The translations under genes were made by a program, and so were the position numbers. The notes beneath the pieces were generated by a model. That model was not told where the DNA came from. It searched no databases and saw only the letters and a program-made list of their open reading frames with translations. This document shows, in pieces, positions 16,148 through 24,606 of a DNA stretch of 40,266 nt. The DNA comes from Phycisphaerae bacterium (GTDB lineage: Bacteria > Planctomycetota > Phycisphaerae > UBA1845 > PWPN01), in NCBI GenBank assembly GCA_030372985.1, contig JAUCQB010000164.1, forward strand, positions 1-40,266, given 5' to 3'. Position 1 is the stretch's first letter. Every line of letters starts with the position of its first letter.

Positions 16148-17161
16148 ATGACTGGAATAACCGAAATGTTCGGAGCCGGCGCACACCGCCGAGATGTGCG
16201 GATACTGTTCACTTGCGCCGGCAGGCGAATCGAGTTGATCAGCGCATTTGTGCGAGCGGCCAAGTCGCTGGGACTCCGTCCAAGCATTCACGTGGCGGAC
16301 ACCGAAAACCACTTCGCGGCCGCCCGCATTGCCAATCAGGCTCATCGCGTGCCGCCGACCCGCTCGCCCGACTACATCCGTTCGCTGTTGAGCATCGTGA
16401 AACGCCGCAAGATCGATATCCTTGTTCCCCTCACTGACATGGATCTGGTCAAGCTGGCCGGAGCTCGGGAACAGTTCGCCCGGCTGTCTTGTGTGGCTCT
16501 GATTTCACCGCCGGCGGTGGTGCAGACCTGCCGGGACAAGCTGCTGACGTACAGATTCCTCACAAGCCACAAGATCGACACGCCGGCCACATGGACTCCA
16601 CAAGAGGCCTTGGCGCGGCGGCGCCATCGGTTCCCCTGTTTCCTGAAGCCCCGGCGAGGAAGCGCGAGCAAGGGAGGATTCGTGATCCGCCATCGATGGC
16701 AACTCGAAGCCATGGTGCCGTGGGTGCCTGAGGCGATTGTTCAGGAGTTCGTCCCCGGCGTGGAGCATACGCTCGACGTCTACGCCGGCTTCGACGGGCG
16801 TCCCCGGTGCGTTGTTCCCCGAGAGCGGATAGAGGTCCGAGGAGGCGAGGTCACCAAGGCCCGGACGGTCAAACACCCCCAAATCATGGCAACGGGCGCA
16901 TGCGTCGTGGAAGCACTAGCCCAGTGCGTAGGCTTGATCACGATCCAACTGATCCTTTCCCCAGAGGGAAAGATTCGGGTCATCGAGATCAACCCTCGTT
17001 TCGGCGGCGGAGTGCCGCTAGCGATACACGCTGGCGCGGATTTCCCGAAATGGTTGCTCACCGAATGGCTGGGCCGAAAGCCGAGAATCCGTCTAGATCA
17101 GTTCCGCGACGGAGAGATCATGCTCAGATACCACCAGGCTTTCTTCCTAAACAGCGGCTGA
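16148..17161 (+). CDS. ATP-grasp family ligase (PylC/CarB-like)
   Basis: This 337-residue protein starts at the ATG at 16148 (an ATG six codons later is an alternative). An N-terminal pre-ATP-grasp Rossmann-like domain is visible in RILFTCAGRRIELISAF and DILVPLTDMDLVKLAG. The ATP-grasp core includes FLKPRRGSASKGGF (165-178, phosphate-binding lysine), IVQEFVPGVEHTLDVY (197-212), and VIEINPRFGGGVPLA (278-292) with the magnesium ligands E280 and N282. Such enzymes join a carboxylate to an amine or similar nucleophile via an acyl phosphate. It is followed after 133 bases by a HAD gene. ATP-grasp/HAD pairs occur in surface-polysaccharide clusters and, with TerB, in Ter-type clusters; both contexts exist here. 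Substrate unknown. Confidence 0.85.
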   Translation: MTGITEMFGAGAHRRDVRILFTCAGRRIELISAFVRAAKSLGLRPSIHVADTENHFAAARIANQAHRVPPTRSPDYIRSLLSIVKRRKIDILVPLTDMDLVKLAGAREQFARLSCVALISPPAVVQTCRDKLLTYRFLTSHKIDTPATWTPQEALARRRHRFPCFLKPRRGSASKGGFVIRHRWQLEAMVPWVPEAIVQEFVPGVEHTLDVYAGFDGRPRCVVPRERIEVRGGEVTKARTVKHPQIMATGACVVEALAQCVGLITIQLILSPEGKIRVIEINPRFGGGVPLAIHAGADFPKWLLTEWLGRKPRIRLDQFRDGEIMLRYHQAFFLNSG

Positions 17162-17294
17162 CCATGAGTCGGCCCCAGCCATGGCCGGGATGGCAGCCAA
17201 AGACAGACAAGATCCGAACGGACCCCGGATCTCCGCGTATGCCCGTAAAAACAAGTGAAACAGCTCCGACCGCCCGAACCGAGGGCCCAGCCGG

Positions 17295-17990
17295 ATGAAC
17301 ACGAGACTCATCAAGCTGACCGGTATTTCGGTCGTAGTTCTCGACCTGGACGACACCTTGTACCCGGAACGAGAGTTCGTCTGGAGTGGGTTTGAGGCGG
17401 TGGCCGTTTGGCTGCGAGAACGCATGGACTGCCCTGTTGACCCGGCTCGCCGAATGCGCGAGCTGTTCGACAGCGGATCGCGGGGACGGGTATTCAACGC
17501 ACTGCTCGCCGAGTGGGCATGCCCCCACATCGCAGACTGGGTTCCGCTGATGATCGACTGCTACCGCAGCCACCAACCCATCATCCGTCTGTATCCTGAT
17601 GCAAAAAAGGCACTTACAGCTTGGCGAAAGACATTTCAACTATCATTGATTAGTGATGGGATGCTGAAAACGCAGCAGAACAAGTTGAGGGCGTTGGGGC
17701 TTGAGTCTGTTCTTGAGCCCATTGTGATCACTGATCAATGGGGAGATTCTTTTCGTAAGCCCCACCCAAGAGCCTTCGAGTACGTGGAAAGTCAGACAGG
17801 TCATCGAGCTTCACAGTGTGTCTACATTGGAGACAACCGTCTCAAAGACTTCGTTGCGCCGAATCAGCTTGGCTGGCGATCCGTCTGCGTTTGCCGCGGT
17901 GACGGCCTCTACGCTGCCGCGGAGGCATCGGAGGGAGGCCGTCCAGAGTTTCAGATCGAGACCCTGAGTCATCTTCTTTTGTGCAAGTAA
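17295..17990 (+). CDS. HAD family hydrolase
   Basis: This 231-residue haloacid-dehalogenase-fold hydrolase starts at ATG 17295. Motif I is VVLDLDDTLYPE (nucleophile D17, acid/base D19). A helical cap follows, then motif II in LSLISDGML, motif III lysine in FRKPHPRAF, and motif IV in CVYIGDNRLKDF. It probably dephosphorylates a small phosphorylated metabolite, possibly a nucleotide-sugar precursor made by or for the adjacent ATP-grasp enzyme. The stretch ~17590-17780 is noticeably richer in A and T than the surrounding genes, which may mean a separate origin for this pair. It lies 454 bases upstream of the polysaccharide operon, same strand. Confidence 0.88.
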   Translation: MNTRLIKLTGISVVVLDLDDTLYPEREFVWSGFEAVAVWLRERMDCPVDPARRMRELFDSGSRGRVFNALLAEWACPHIADWVPLMIDCYRSHQPIIRLYPDAKKALTAWRKTFQLSLISDGMLKTQQNKLRALGLESVLEPIVITDQWGDSFRKPHPRAFEYVESQTGHRASQCVYIGDNRLKDFVAPNQLGWRSVCVCRGDGLYAAAEASEGGRPEFQIETLSHLLLCK

Positions 17991-18444
17991 GTAACAGAGG
18001 TTTTCCGAGAACACCGCGAGATAGCGGGGTGTGTCTCTGGACGAATAACCGTCTCTCTGCTGCGCTGGGAACTCGGTGTCTTAAGGTTAATTGTCGTCAC
18101 CGAAACCGCGCCGGTAACATGAGGCCGCGAACCGCAAGCCTTGGAGATCGGTACAGTAGTGTGAGTGGATTGTCGGGAGGGGACGGTTCCGAGCCATCCT
18201 TGCCAGCTCATCCTCAACCGACAACTGCCTGTGTGCCGATAACTTACGAGTCAGTCTGCCTGGTAATTGCACGACAAACCAACAGCAGACAGAATTACGG
18301 AAACGTTTGGGCATGACCCGGCCGGGGGCATCGCCGGCTGGTGTGTGTGTCCAAGCCTCAGACAATCCCGAGGAGCGGGGGGCTCGAAGGCCTCACCCTG
18401 TTTTGGCGGGCAGGTTATCCGGCCCAGAGTCAGGACGGACTCAT
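17991..18444. other. Intergenic leader of the polysaccharide operon
   Basis: About 450 bases. An imperfect hairpin at 18007-18037 (arms GAGAACACC and GGTGTGTCTC, loop around GAGATA) lies just after the HAD stop; it has no T-run, so it is only a weak terminator candidate. The rest presumably carries the promoter of the export operon; I see no clear -35/-10 pair and no riboswitch I recognise. Confidence 0.4.
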
Positions 18445-20106
18445 ATGCGATTAAATCTTAAATGCAGCCTGACCGTTTGGAGCTTCGGAGCAGTGGTGCC
18501 CTTGCTGTTGGCGGCATTCTCCTCAGGCTGTGCCTCACCATGGTGGAATGGGTTCCTGGACCCGACGCAGGTCGGGAACTTCCGCGGCAATGTCATCACG
18601 GAAATCCAGGACACGGTCAGTTTCGAGGACAAGCCTTCCGGTATTCCCAACGCAGTCGACCCGACACCCGACGACTTGGTTGCCACGGTCGAGGACTACC
18701 GTTTGGGCCCCGGCGACGTCTTCCAGATTACCCTTTTGGATTTCATGGCCCGCGGGGCGCAGAGCGAGTTCGTCCTGACCGTCGACGACCTGGGTTATGT
18801 TGACATCGCACAACTTGGACGGATCCACGTGGAGGGGCTCTCTCTTCCTGAAGTCAGAGACGAGGTGGCCCGACAGGCGAAGGCAAGAGGCATCTATGCC
18901 GAAGAAAGCGAACCCACCATCACGGTCATCATGGGTGATCAGCAGAACCGCACCTTCAGTATCGCGGGCGCGGTTCAAGCGCCGGGCACCTATCGGATTC
19001 CTCGCGCTGATTTCAGACTGACCGATGCTCTGATCATGGCCGGTGGGTCGGATGAGATGCTTCAGCGGCTGTACGCAGGCGGCCGGGTCAGCACGATCTA
19101 CGTCATCCGAAACGAGCAGCGTCCCAAGACGGTCAAGGAGTCGCCGGCAAAGGCTGGCCCGAGTCATCATGAGACCGCGCTTCAACCCGCGGCGACCACC
19201 CCGACAGAGCCGCCAACGACCATGGCACCCGAGCCGGCTCCTTCTGAAAGCCAGTCGGCCCAGCCGCCCACGCGACCACGAGCGCCGGGACCGGCCTTGC
19301 CCACAGAATCCGTGGAACAGGATCTGATTGACGCCATCGCTCCGGAGGGTGCGCCTCCTCGACGCGATGATTCTCCCTCTTCCACGCCGCAGTCCACCAA
19401 CGAGAACCCGGCTCCGCTGAGACCTTTCATCTTCGTCAATGACAAGCTGATCGAGGCTCCGGCCGGCCAGGAAGCCGAGCGACCGACGCCCCCAACCGCG
19501 ACTGCCACAGAGACGACCCCGCAGATCCAGCAGACACGCCAGCCGGTCGATTGGAGCGAGCTGGCCGGCGAGGGGCAGCAGAGAATCATCCGCATCTCCG
19601 CCGAAACCCTGAGAACCGGGGACAGCAGCTGCAATATCGTGATCCGGCATCAGGACCTGATTCGTGTCGATCCGGGACCGATCGGAAGCTACTACATGGG
19701 CGGCCACGTGGTCATGCCGGGCCAATACCCGCTGGGCGGCGAGCAGGTGACCCTGACGCAGGCGGTGATTGCCGCGCGAGGCCTCGACCCCCTGGCCTGG
19801 CCCACGCGGTGCGAGATTCGCCGGCGAATCGATCGTGATCGGGAGCAAATCACGCAATGGGACCTGGCTCGAATCATGGGTGGCCAGGACCCGGACGTCT
19901 TTCTCCGACCCAACGATGTCGTGAATGTGGGCACGCACGCAATTGCCCCGTTTCTGTACACCATCCGCAATGCCTTCCGGTTCAGCTATGGTTTCTCGTT
20001 TTCGTACGACAGAAATTGGGCCGAATACGACACGCTTTCGGGCCAGTACTATCGAGCCCGGACCGAGGCATCACAGAGAGGTCTGCTGGGTGCCTTCGCC
20101 GACTGA
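18445..20106 (+). CDS. Polysaccharide export lipoprotein (Wza/OPX-like, two SLBB domains)
   Basis: This 553-residue outer-membrane polysaccharide export protein starts at the ATG at 18445, with AGGACGGA upstream and a lipoprotein signal ending LAAFSSGC (C29). An in-frame extension to 18307 has no signal sequence and was not used. The Poly_export domain begins at YRLGPGDVFQITLLD (~85) and runs to ~165. SLBB domain 1 is FSIAGAVQAPGTYRIP (~171-225). A Pro/Thr/Ala-rich linker of about 100-150 residues follows (~228-370). SLBB domain 2 is YYMGGHVVMPGQYPLGG (~416-470). The long low-complexity linker is unusual for Wza, whose SLBB domains are close together. It heads an operon with an exosortase and a Wzz/BY-kinase-like protein, 21 bases from the next start. 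Confidence 0.92.
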   Translation: MRLNLKCSLTVWSFGAVVPLLLAAFSSGCASPWWNGFLDPTQVGNFRGNVITEIQDTVSFEDKPSGIPNAVDPTPDDLVATVEDYRLGPGDVFQITLLDFMARGAQSEFVLTVDDLGYVDIAQLGRIHVEGLSLPEVRDEVARQAKARGIYAEESEPTITVIMGDQQNRTFSIAGAVQAPGTYRIPRADFRLTDALIMAGGSDEMLQRLYAGGRVSTIYVIRNEQRPKTVKESPAKAGPSHHETALQPAATTPTEPPTTMAPEPAPSESQSAQPPTRPRAPGPALPTESVEQDLIDAIAPEGAPPRRDDSPSSTPQSTNENPAPLRPFIFVNDKLIEAPAGQEAERPTPPTATATETTPQIQQTRQPVDWSELAGEGQQRIIRISAETLRTGDSSCNIVIRHQDLIRVDPGPIGSYYMGGHVVMPGQYPLGGEQVTLTQAVIAARGLDPLAWPTRCEIRRRIDRDREQITQWDLARIMGGQDPDVFLRPNDVVNVGTHAIAPFLYTIRNAFRFSYGFSFSYDRNWAEYDTLSGQYYRARTEASQRGLLGAFAD

Positions 20107-20127
20107 GGCTGAGGCCATTGGACAAGT

Positions 20128-21051
20128 ATGAACACCAAGCCTCGATCCCTGTTGACGCCGGCCAACACGCTGCAGGCGGTGGTATTGACCACTCTGCTGG
20201 CCCTCCTCTTCTGGCATGTCCTCCATCGACTGGTGCTCAAGTGGCTGTCCAGCGAGGACTGGTCGCACGGGTTCATCATTCCCCTGTTCAGCCTGTACTA
20301 TCTCTACATTCGCAGGGACATGATGCCGGCCGGGCTCTTGGATCGCAGCTTGATCTCCCGCCTGGCCGGGGCGGCACTTCTGACCCTTGCCTTCCTTCTC
20401 TATCTGAAGGCGACCATCGCGCGGATCGACTATCCCAAGAACGTGGCCCTGGTCATGAGCATCTTCGGGACCCTGCTGATGGTCTGCGGCTGGCCGCTGA
20501 CCCGATGGAGCTGGTTCGCCGTTGCCTTCCTCATGTTCGCGATGCCGCTTCCGGACAACATCTACGGACAGATCACCAGCCCGCTGCAGCGAATCGCCGC
20601 CCGCGTCTCGGCCGGCGTTCTGTCCATGGTCCCGGACATGTTGACCGAGGCGTCAGGAACGATCGTCGAATACAGCTACCGGGGCCGGACGGGCACGCTC
20701 GATGTGGAGCGGGCCTGCAGCGGGATGCGGCTGCTTATGACCATGACGGCCCTTGGAGTGGCCATGACCTTCGTCAACGAGCGGTCACTATGGCAACGTC
20801 TGATCATGATTCTGGTTTGTGTGCCGATTGCCGTGTTCTGCAACGTCATCCGGGTTACCACGACGGGCTTTTTCGTCGTTTTCGGCCGCCAGGACCTGGC
20901 GCAAGGTACGGCGCATACGCTGCTGGGGCTGATGATGCTCGCCGTGGCCTTTTCGCTTTACGGCGCAACCTCGTACGTTTTGAATCACTTGTTTGTGGAC
21001 AATCAACCCGAGCCTGAAAACGGAACGGCCGCGGGAGGTATTGCGGGATGA
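20128..21051 (+). CDS. Exosortase (EpsH/XrtA-type membrane transpeptidase)
   Basis: This 307-residue multi-pass protein with about eight hydrophobic helices cleaves and sorts proteins bearing a C-terminal PEP-CTERM-like signal. Catalytic residues are in place: C197 in ERACSGMRLL, R242 in FCNVIRVTTTG and H263 in GTAHTLLG. The SSEDWSHGFIIP segment near residue 41 is also typical. Its stop overlaps the next start by 4 bases (ATGA), so the two are translationally coupled. Exosortases are characteristically embedded in exopolysaccharide loci, as here. No protein with an obvious PEP-CTERM tail is encoded in the window, so the substrates lie elsewhere. The subfamily cannot be assigned by eye. Confidence 0.93.
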   Translation: MNTKPRSLLTPANTLQAVVLTTLLALLFWHVLHRLVLKWLSSEDWSHGFIIPLFSLYYLYIRRDMMPAGLLDRSLISRLAGAALLTLAFLLYLKATIARIDYPKNVALVMSIFGTLLMVCGWPLTRWSWFAVAFLMFAMPLPDNIYGQITSPLQRIAARVSAGVLSMVPDMLTEASGTIVEYSYRGRTGTLDVERACSGMRLLMTMTALGVAMTFVNERSLWQRLIMILVCVPIAVFCNVIRVTTTGFFVVFGRQDLAQGTAHTLLGLMMLAVAFSLYGATSYVLNHLFVDNQPEPENGTAAGGIAG

Positions 21052-23285
21052 CTTCGTTACCCATGACGGTTCAGGAACGGATCCCCATGCCAATGGGACC
21101 CATCGTTCGTCCCGAAGGCGCAGGAACGAGCATCACGGTGCAGGACGTGGTCCGCATTCTGAAGCAGCGGATCTTTCTCATCCTGTTCATCTGGATTTTC
21201 GTTTTCAGTCTCACGATCGCCGCTACCTATCTTTGGGCGAGGTACTGGCCCGGCTACGCCGCCATGGGACAGGTGATCGTGGAGTCCCCGTTGCCGAAAG
21301 CGCCAATGGAGTTTACGAATCCGATCGTGCAGGTGGATCTGCTCGACCGGGCAGTGGCTGACCAGATGGTTCGACTGAAGAGCGAAGGATTACTCAGGGA
21401 CCTGATCACCAACGACGCCCGAATCCGTGATACGCAATGGTTCAAATCGGGTCGCGACGCCAACGAACGCCTGCAGGCGCTTCAGGGCGGTCTCGGCGTA
21501 AAGCAGATACCGGAAACAAACTATATTGTTGTCAGCTTGTCCACGAGGAACCCGGAAGACGCCCCCGTCATCCTCAACCAGCTCATTGACAAGTACATTT
21601 TCGAGACCACCAGCGGCTCCCAGAGGAGCTACAGAGAGGAGCTCGACACCTACGTCAAAGAGGAGGAGGCCATCAAGGCCCGGTTGCAGAACCTTCGCGA
21701 TCAGCAGGCGGACTTCTTGAAGATGGAGCTGACTGAGCCGGGCGTGATCAAGGGAATCAATGTTGTGGGAGAAACTTGGCGCGTGTTGGCTCAGGAAGCC
21801 GCCCGGATCGGCACCGAGAAGCTGCAATACCAGGCCCAGTACGAGAACCTGGTTAACCGCGATCCGTCTCAGTCGGCCATTACTCCCCAGATGCGGATGA
21901 TGATTGATCAGGACCCGGAAGTTGTGCAGTTGCAGAACGCCAGAGTCATGCAAGAACAGCTTCTACGCGCCCGCGAGCAACAAGGGCTCGGCGAAAACCA
22001 TCGTGAAATCCGCGAACTGCAGAGTCAATTGGAGTCGATCGACAAGCAATTGGCGGACGCCAGGGCTCGCAAGGAACAGGCGGTTCTGGAGGCGGAGATC
22101 GCCCAGGCACAGACGATGTACTTCAATGCGATGCATGCCGAGCAGCAATTGCTGGAGCAGATCGACCAGGAGAAATCCAAGCAGCGGGATCTCGACCGGC
22201 AGATCGCCGAGTACGAAAACCGCGAGAAGGAGTACGATTTGCTCGAGGAACAGCTCGGGCGGGTGAGCGATTACATTGCCCAGTTGAACATGCTGATCCG
22301 CACCAGCAGCGCCATTCGCGTTTCGGGCGTGAAGGCCATGGTGCCCCTGGAGCGATCCACGCCTCGATGGGAGTACAACCTGCCGGCCGGCTTCATGCTC
22401 GGCCTGCTGTTGGGTGTCGGGCTGGCAATGCTTCTGGAGTTCATCGACACATCACTGAAAACGGGCAGAGACGTCATCCGGCATGTCCACGTGCCGGTGC
22501 TCGGCACCGTGCCCGATCTGGATGATGAAGAGATCCCGATCGACGCGATCGAGCTTGCGCCGCACGTCGCGCCTCGTTCCATGGTCGCGGAAGCGTTTCG
22601 GAACATCCGGACGAACCTGCTGTTGACCTGTCCGGCCGACCGACAGCGGACGGTGCTGATCACGAGCCCCAGACCCGAGGACGGCCGAACCGCGGTGGCG
22701 GTCAACCTGGCGATCTCGCTGGCCCAGAGCGGCCGGCGGGTGCTGCTGGTCGACGCGAACTTCCACCGACCTCGGCTGCGCAGCATCTTTCCCAAGGCCA
22801 ACGCGGATGGCCTGAGCAACGTTCTGCTGGGCCGCGCTCGCCTGGCCGACCTGGCCTCCAAGACCGAACTGCCGAACCTGGACGTCCTGACCACCGGTCC
22901 CATCCCGCCCAATCCGACCGAGCTGCTTGCCGGAACCTATCTGCAACAGATGGTTGCCCAGGCCACGGAGCAATACGATCAGGTGATCTTCGATGGCCCG
23001 CCGGTGCTGCTGGTCAGTGACGTCCTGGTCATGACGCCAAGCGTGGACGGCGTCATCCTGGTATTCCGGGCAAAGACCAGTTCGCGAGGCGTTGCCCAGC
23101 GCGCCCGCGAGCAGATCGAACGGGTGGAAGGACACATTTTCGGTGCAATCCTGAACGCGGCACAGGTTACTCGAGGCGGGTACTTCCGTGAGCAGATTCG
23201 CAGCTACTACGATTACCAGTCCGATCAGTTGCTTGACGCCGAGAAACGGCACGAGCTGCCTGAAGACAAGGGCGAGAAGGCTTGA
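21048..23285 (+). CDS. Wzz/BY-kinase-like polysaccharide chain-length protein with altered Walker A
   Basis: This is a 745-residue inner-membrane polysaccharide co-polymerase fused to a bacterial tyrosine-kinase-like domain. Transmembrane helix 1 is ~42-64, then a Wzz periplasmic region with long coiled coils (~185-425), and helix 2 ~443-463. The kinase domain follows: EAFRNIRTNLLL, the Walker A position at VLITSPRPEDGRTAVAVNLA, Walker A' VLLVDANFHRPRL, Walker B VIFDGPP (D649), and a C-terminal tyrosine cluster (Y712, Y720, Y721, Y723). In normal BY-kinases Walker A reads G-x-G-K-S/T; here the lysine is arginine (R547, codon CGA at 22686-22688), so ATP turnover may be impaired. It is coupled to the exosortase by a 4-base overlap and followed by a terminator hairpin. 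Confidence 0.9.
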   Translation: MTSLPMTVQERIPMPMGPIVRPEGAGTSITVQDVVRILKQRIFLILFIWIFVFSLTIAATYLWARYWPGYAAMGQVIVESPLPKAPMEFTNPIVQVDLLDRAVADQMVRLKSEGLLRDLITNDARIRDTQWFKSGRDANERLQALQGGLGVKQIPETNYIVVSLSTRNPEDAPVILNQLIDKYIFETTSGSQRSYREELDTYVKEEEAIKARLQNLRDQQADFLKMELTEPGVIKGINVVGETWRVLAQEAARIGTEKLQYQAQYENLVNRDPSQSAITPQMRMMIDQDPEVVQLQNARVMQEQLLRAREQQGLGENHREIRELQSQLESIDKQLADARARKEQAVLEAEIAQAQTMYFNAMHAEQQLLEQIDQEKSKQRDLDRQIAEYENREKEYDLLEEQLGRVSDYIAQLNMLIRTSSAIRVSGVKAMVPLERSTPRWEYNLPAGFMLGLLLGVGLAMLLEFIDTSLKTGRDVIRHVHVPVLGTVPDLDDEEIPIDAIELAPHVAPRSMVAEAFRNIRTNLLLTCPADRQRTVLITSPRPEDGRTAVAVNLAISLAQSGRRVLLVDANFHRPRLRSIFPKANADGLSNVLLGRARLADLASKTELPNLDVLTTGPIPPNPTELLAGTYLQQMVAQATEQYDQVIFDGPPVLLVSDVLVMTPSVDGVILVFRAKTSSRGVAQRAREQIERVEGHIFGAILNAAQVTRGGYFREQIRSYYDYQSDQLLDAEKRHELPEDKGEKA

Positions 23286-23318
23286 CAGCGACTGTTTGAC
23301 ATGAGAGCCTTACCGGCA

Positions 23319-23350
23319 ACGGCCAGCCCCACGGCTGGCCGTCCTGTTTT
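23319..23350 (+). terminator. Rho-independent-type terminator of the polysaccharide operon
   Basis: A perfect 10-bp stem, ACGGCCAGCC (23319-23328) paired with GGCTGGCCGT (23333-23342) around a CCAC loop, is followed by CCTGTTTT. It lies 34 bases after the stop of the BY-kinase-like gene. The convergent gene ends at 23391, so it could act for either strand, but the T-tract suits the plus strand. Confidence 0.65.
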
Positions 23351-23390
23351 CGGTCAACCAACGTTCAGGCCGCCGCCGCGTGGCACAAGT

Positions 23391-24482
23391 TCAGTCGGCA
23401 CAGTGCTCGTCGGCTTCAACACCGGGTCCGCTGAGGCATCCCAGAAACAAAGCGAAGTCTTCCGGGTCTACGTCTCCGTCTGCGTCCATGATCGCGTCAG
23501 CACAGGCCGGAGCCGTCTGAATGATCCCGTTTCCCGAGTAGCAGGTCTGGAGCAGGCCGAAGTCGGTCTGGTCGACGTCTCCGTCACCGTCGAGATCACC
23601 CCATGTCCAAACGGTTAGATCCACAGGCACGGATACCAGCGGATTGGCCGCTGCCGGATCAGCAACGGTGATGCTTGTCTGATAACGTCCCACCGGCAAA
23701 TCGGCCGTGTCGTAGAGAACAACGATGGCATCGGTTTCCCCGGTGCCCGTACCGGCCGAAGGCAGGTAATCCAGCCATCCGGCTTCGTCGGTAAGGGTGT
23801 AATTCAGGGTCCCACCGCCCACGTTCTGTACCGAGGGAACGTCGCTCTCGGCGTTCTGCCCTTTGAGCACCCTCTTTTCGAAGGAATTCGGAGAAACGGA
23901 TATCAAGGGCGGTCCCGGGGATACCTCGGTGACGGAGATGTCGTCATACCACACGTCGCCGTCCGTATGCCGGGTCAGGAGAACCGCGATGCGGTTTGCC
24001 TCCGCAGGGGCAACGACGGTCCAGGCGATCTCGCGCCAATCGTAGTTGAGCGTCTCCTGCTGCGGCATTTTCGACTCGCCGATCCGCGTGTCGTCGTCAA
24101 AATACCACGCGCCGAACACGTACCAGCCCGCCGGGTTATGCACGTTGGCGGTCTTGATCCACCCGCTGATGCGGTACGTCTTGCCGGCGGTGATCGAATG
24201 GTAGGGTGTCAGTTGGCGGACCATGCCCAAGTCCCACGTTTCGTGGGCTTTGAGCCATTGTGAACAGGAACCCGAATGCCGCGTCGAAGTCGTCAGAACA
24301 TCGATGTCCGGATGCGGCTGGGCATCATTGGTTTCCCAATGCAGCCCGACACCTGGATATGTGGGCGATTCGCCTTCCTCGAAGCCGGGATTGCGGATCA
24401 GGTTCGGCCCGCCGCGAGTTGACGCCACCGCCGCAACGGTCCAGCCGAAAGCGAGCACGATTCTTGTGCGATATCGGGTCAT
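23391..24482 (-). CDS. Secreted CBM-like/BACON-like protein with dockerin-like tail
   Basis: This 363-residue secreted protein starts at the ATG at 24482, which opens a signal peptide (MTRYRTRIVLAFGWTVAAVAS); a GTG 13 codons upstream is in frame but gives a poorer signal. Residues ~27-187 look like a carbohydrate-binding jelly-roll (NLIRNPGFEEG, YRISGWIKTANVHNPAGW, DVWYDDISVTEV), as in the CBM4/9 group. Residues ~193-291 are BACON-like (LNYTLTDEAGWLDYLPSAGTG). The tail has two calcium-loop repeats, DLDGDGDVDQTDF (~296-308) and DADGDVDPEDF (~333-343), with conserved C-x-S-G spacing. No catalytic domain is seen, so it may attach to polysaccharide. The last two domains match those of the glycosidase at 7671. 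Confidence 0.82.
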   Translation of the reverse strand: MTRYRTRIVLAFGWTVAAVASTRGGPNLIRNPGFEEGESPTYPGVGLHWETNDAQPHPDIDVLTTSTRHSGSCSQWLKAHETWDLGMVRQLTPYHSITAGKTYRISGWIKTANVHNPAGWYVFGAWYFDDDTRIGESKMPQQETLNYDWREIAWTVVAPAEANRIAVLLTRHTDGDVWYDDISVTEVSPGPPLISVSPNSFEKRVLKGQNAESDVPSVQNVGGGTLNYTLTDEAGWLDYLPSAGTGTGETDAIVVLYDTADLPVGRYQTSITVADPAAANPLVSVPVDLTVWTWGDLDGDGDVDQTDFGLLQTCYSGNGIIQTAPACADAIMDADGDVDPEDFALFLGCLSGPGVEADEHCAD

Positions 24483-24606
24483 ATGGTACCGCCGCCGTCC
24501 GAACGGATTTCCGCGACTCACCGAGGCTCACCCGTGCGGTGAGGCCTGCCTTCGTATTATATCCGGGCGGCGCGGCAAAGAATGAACGGCCGGAAGACGG
24601 CCGGTC

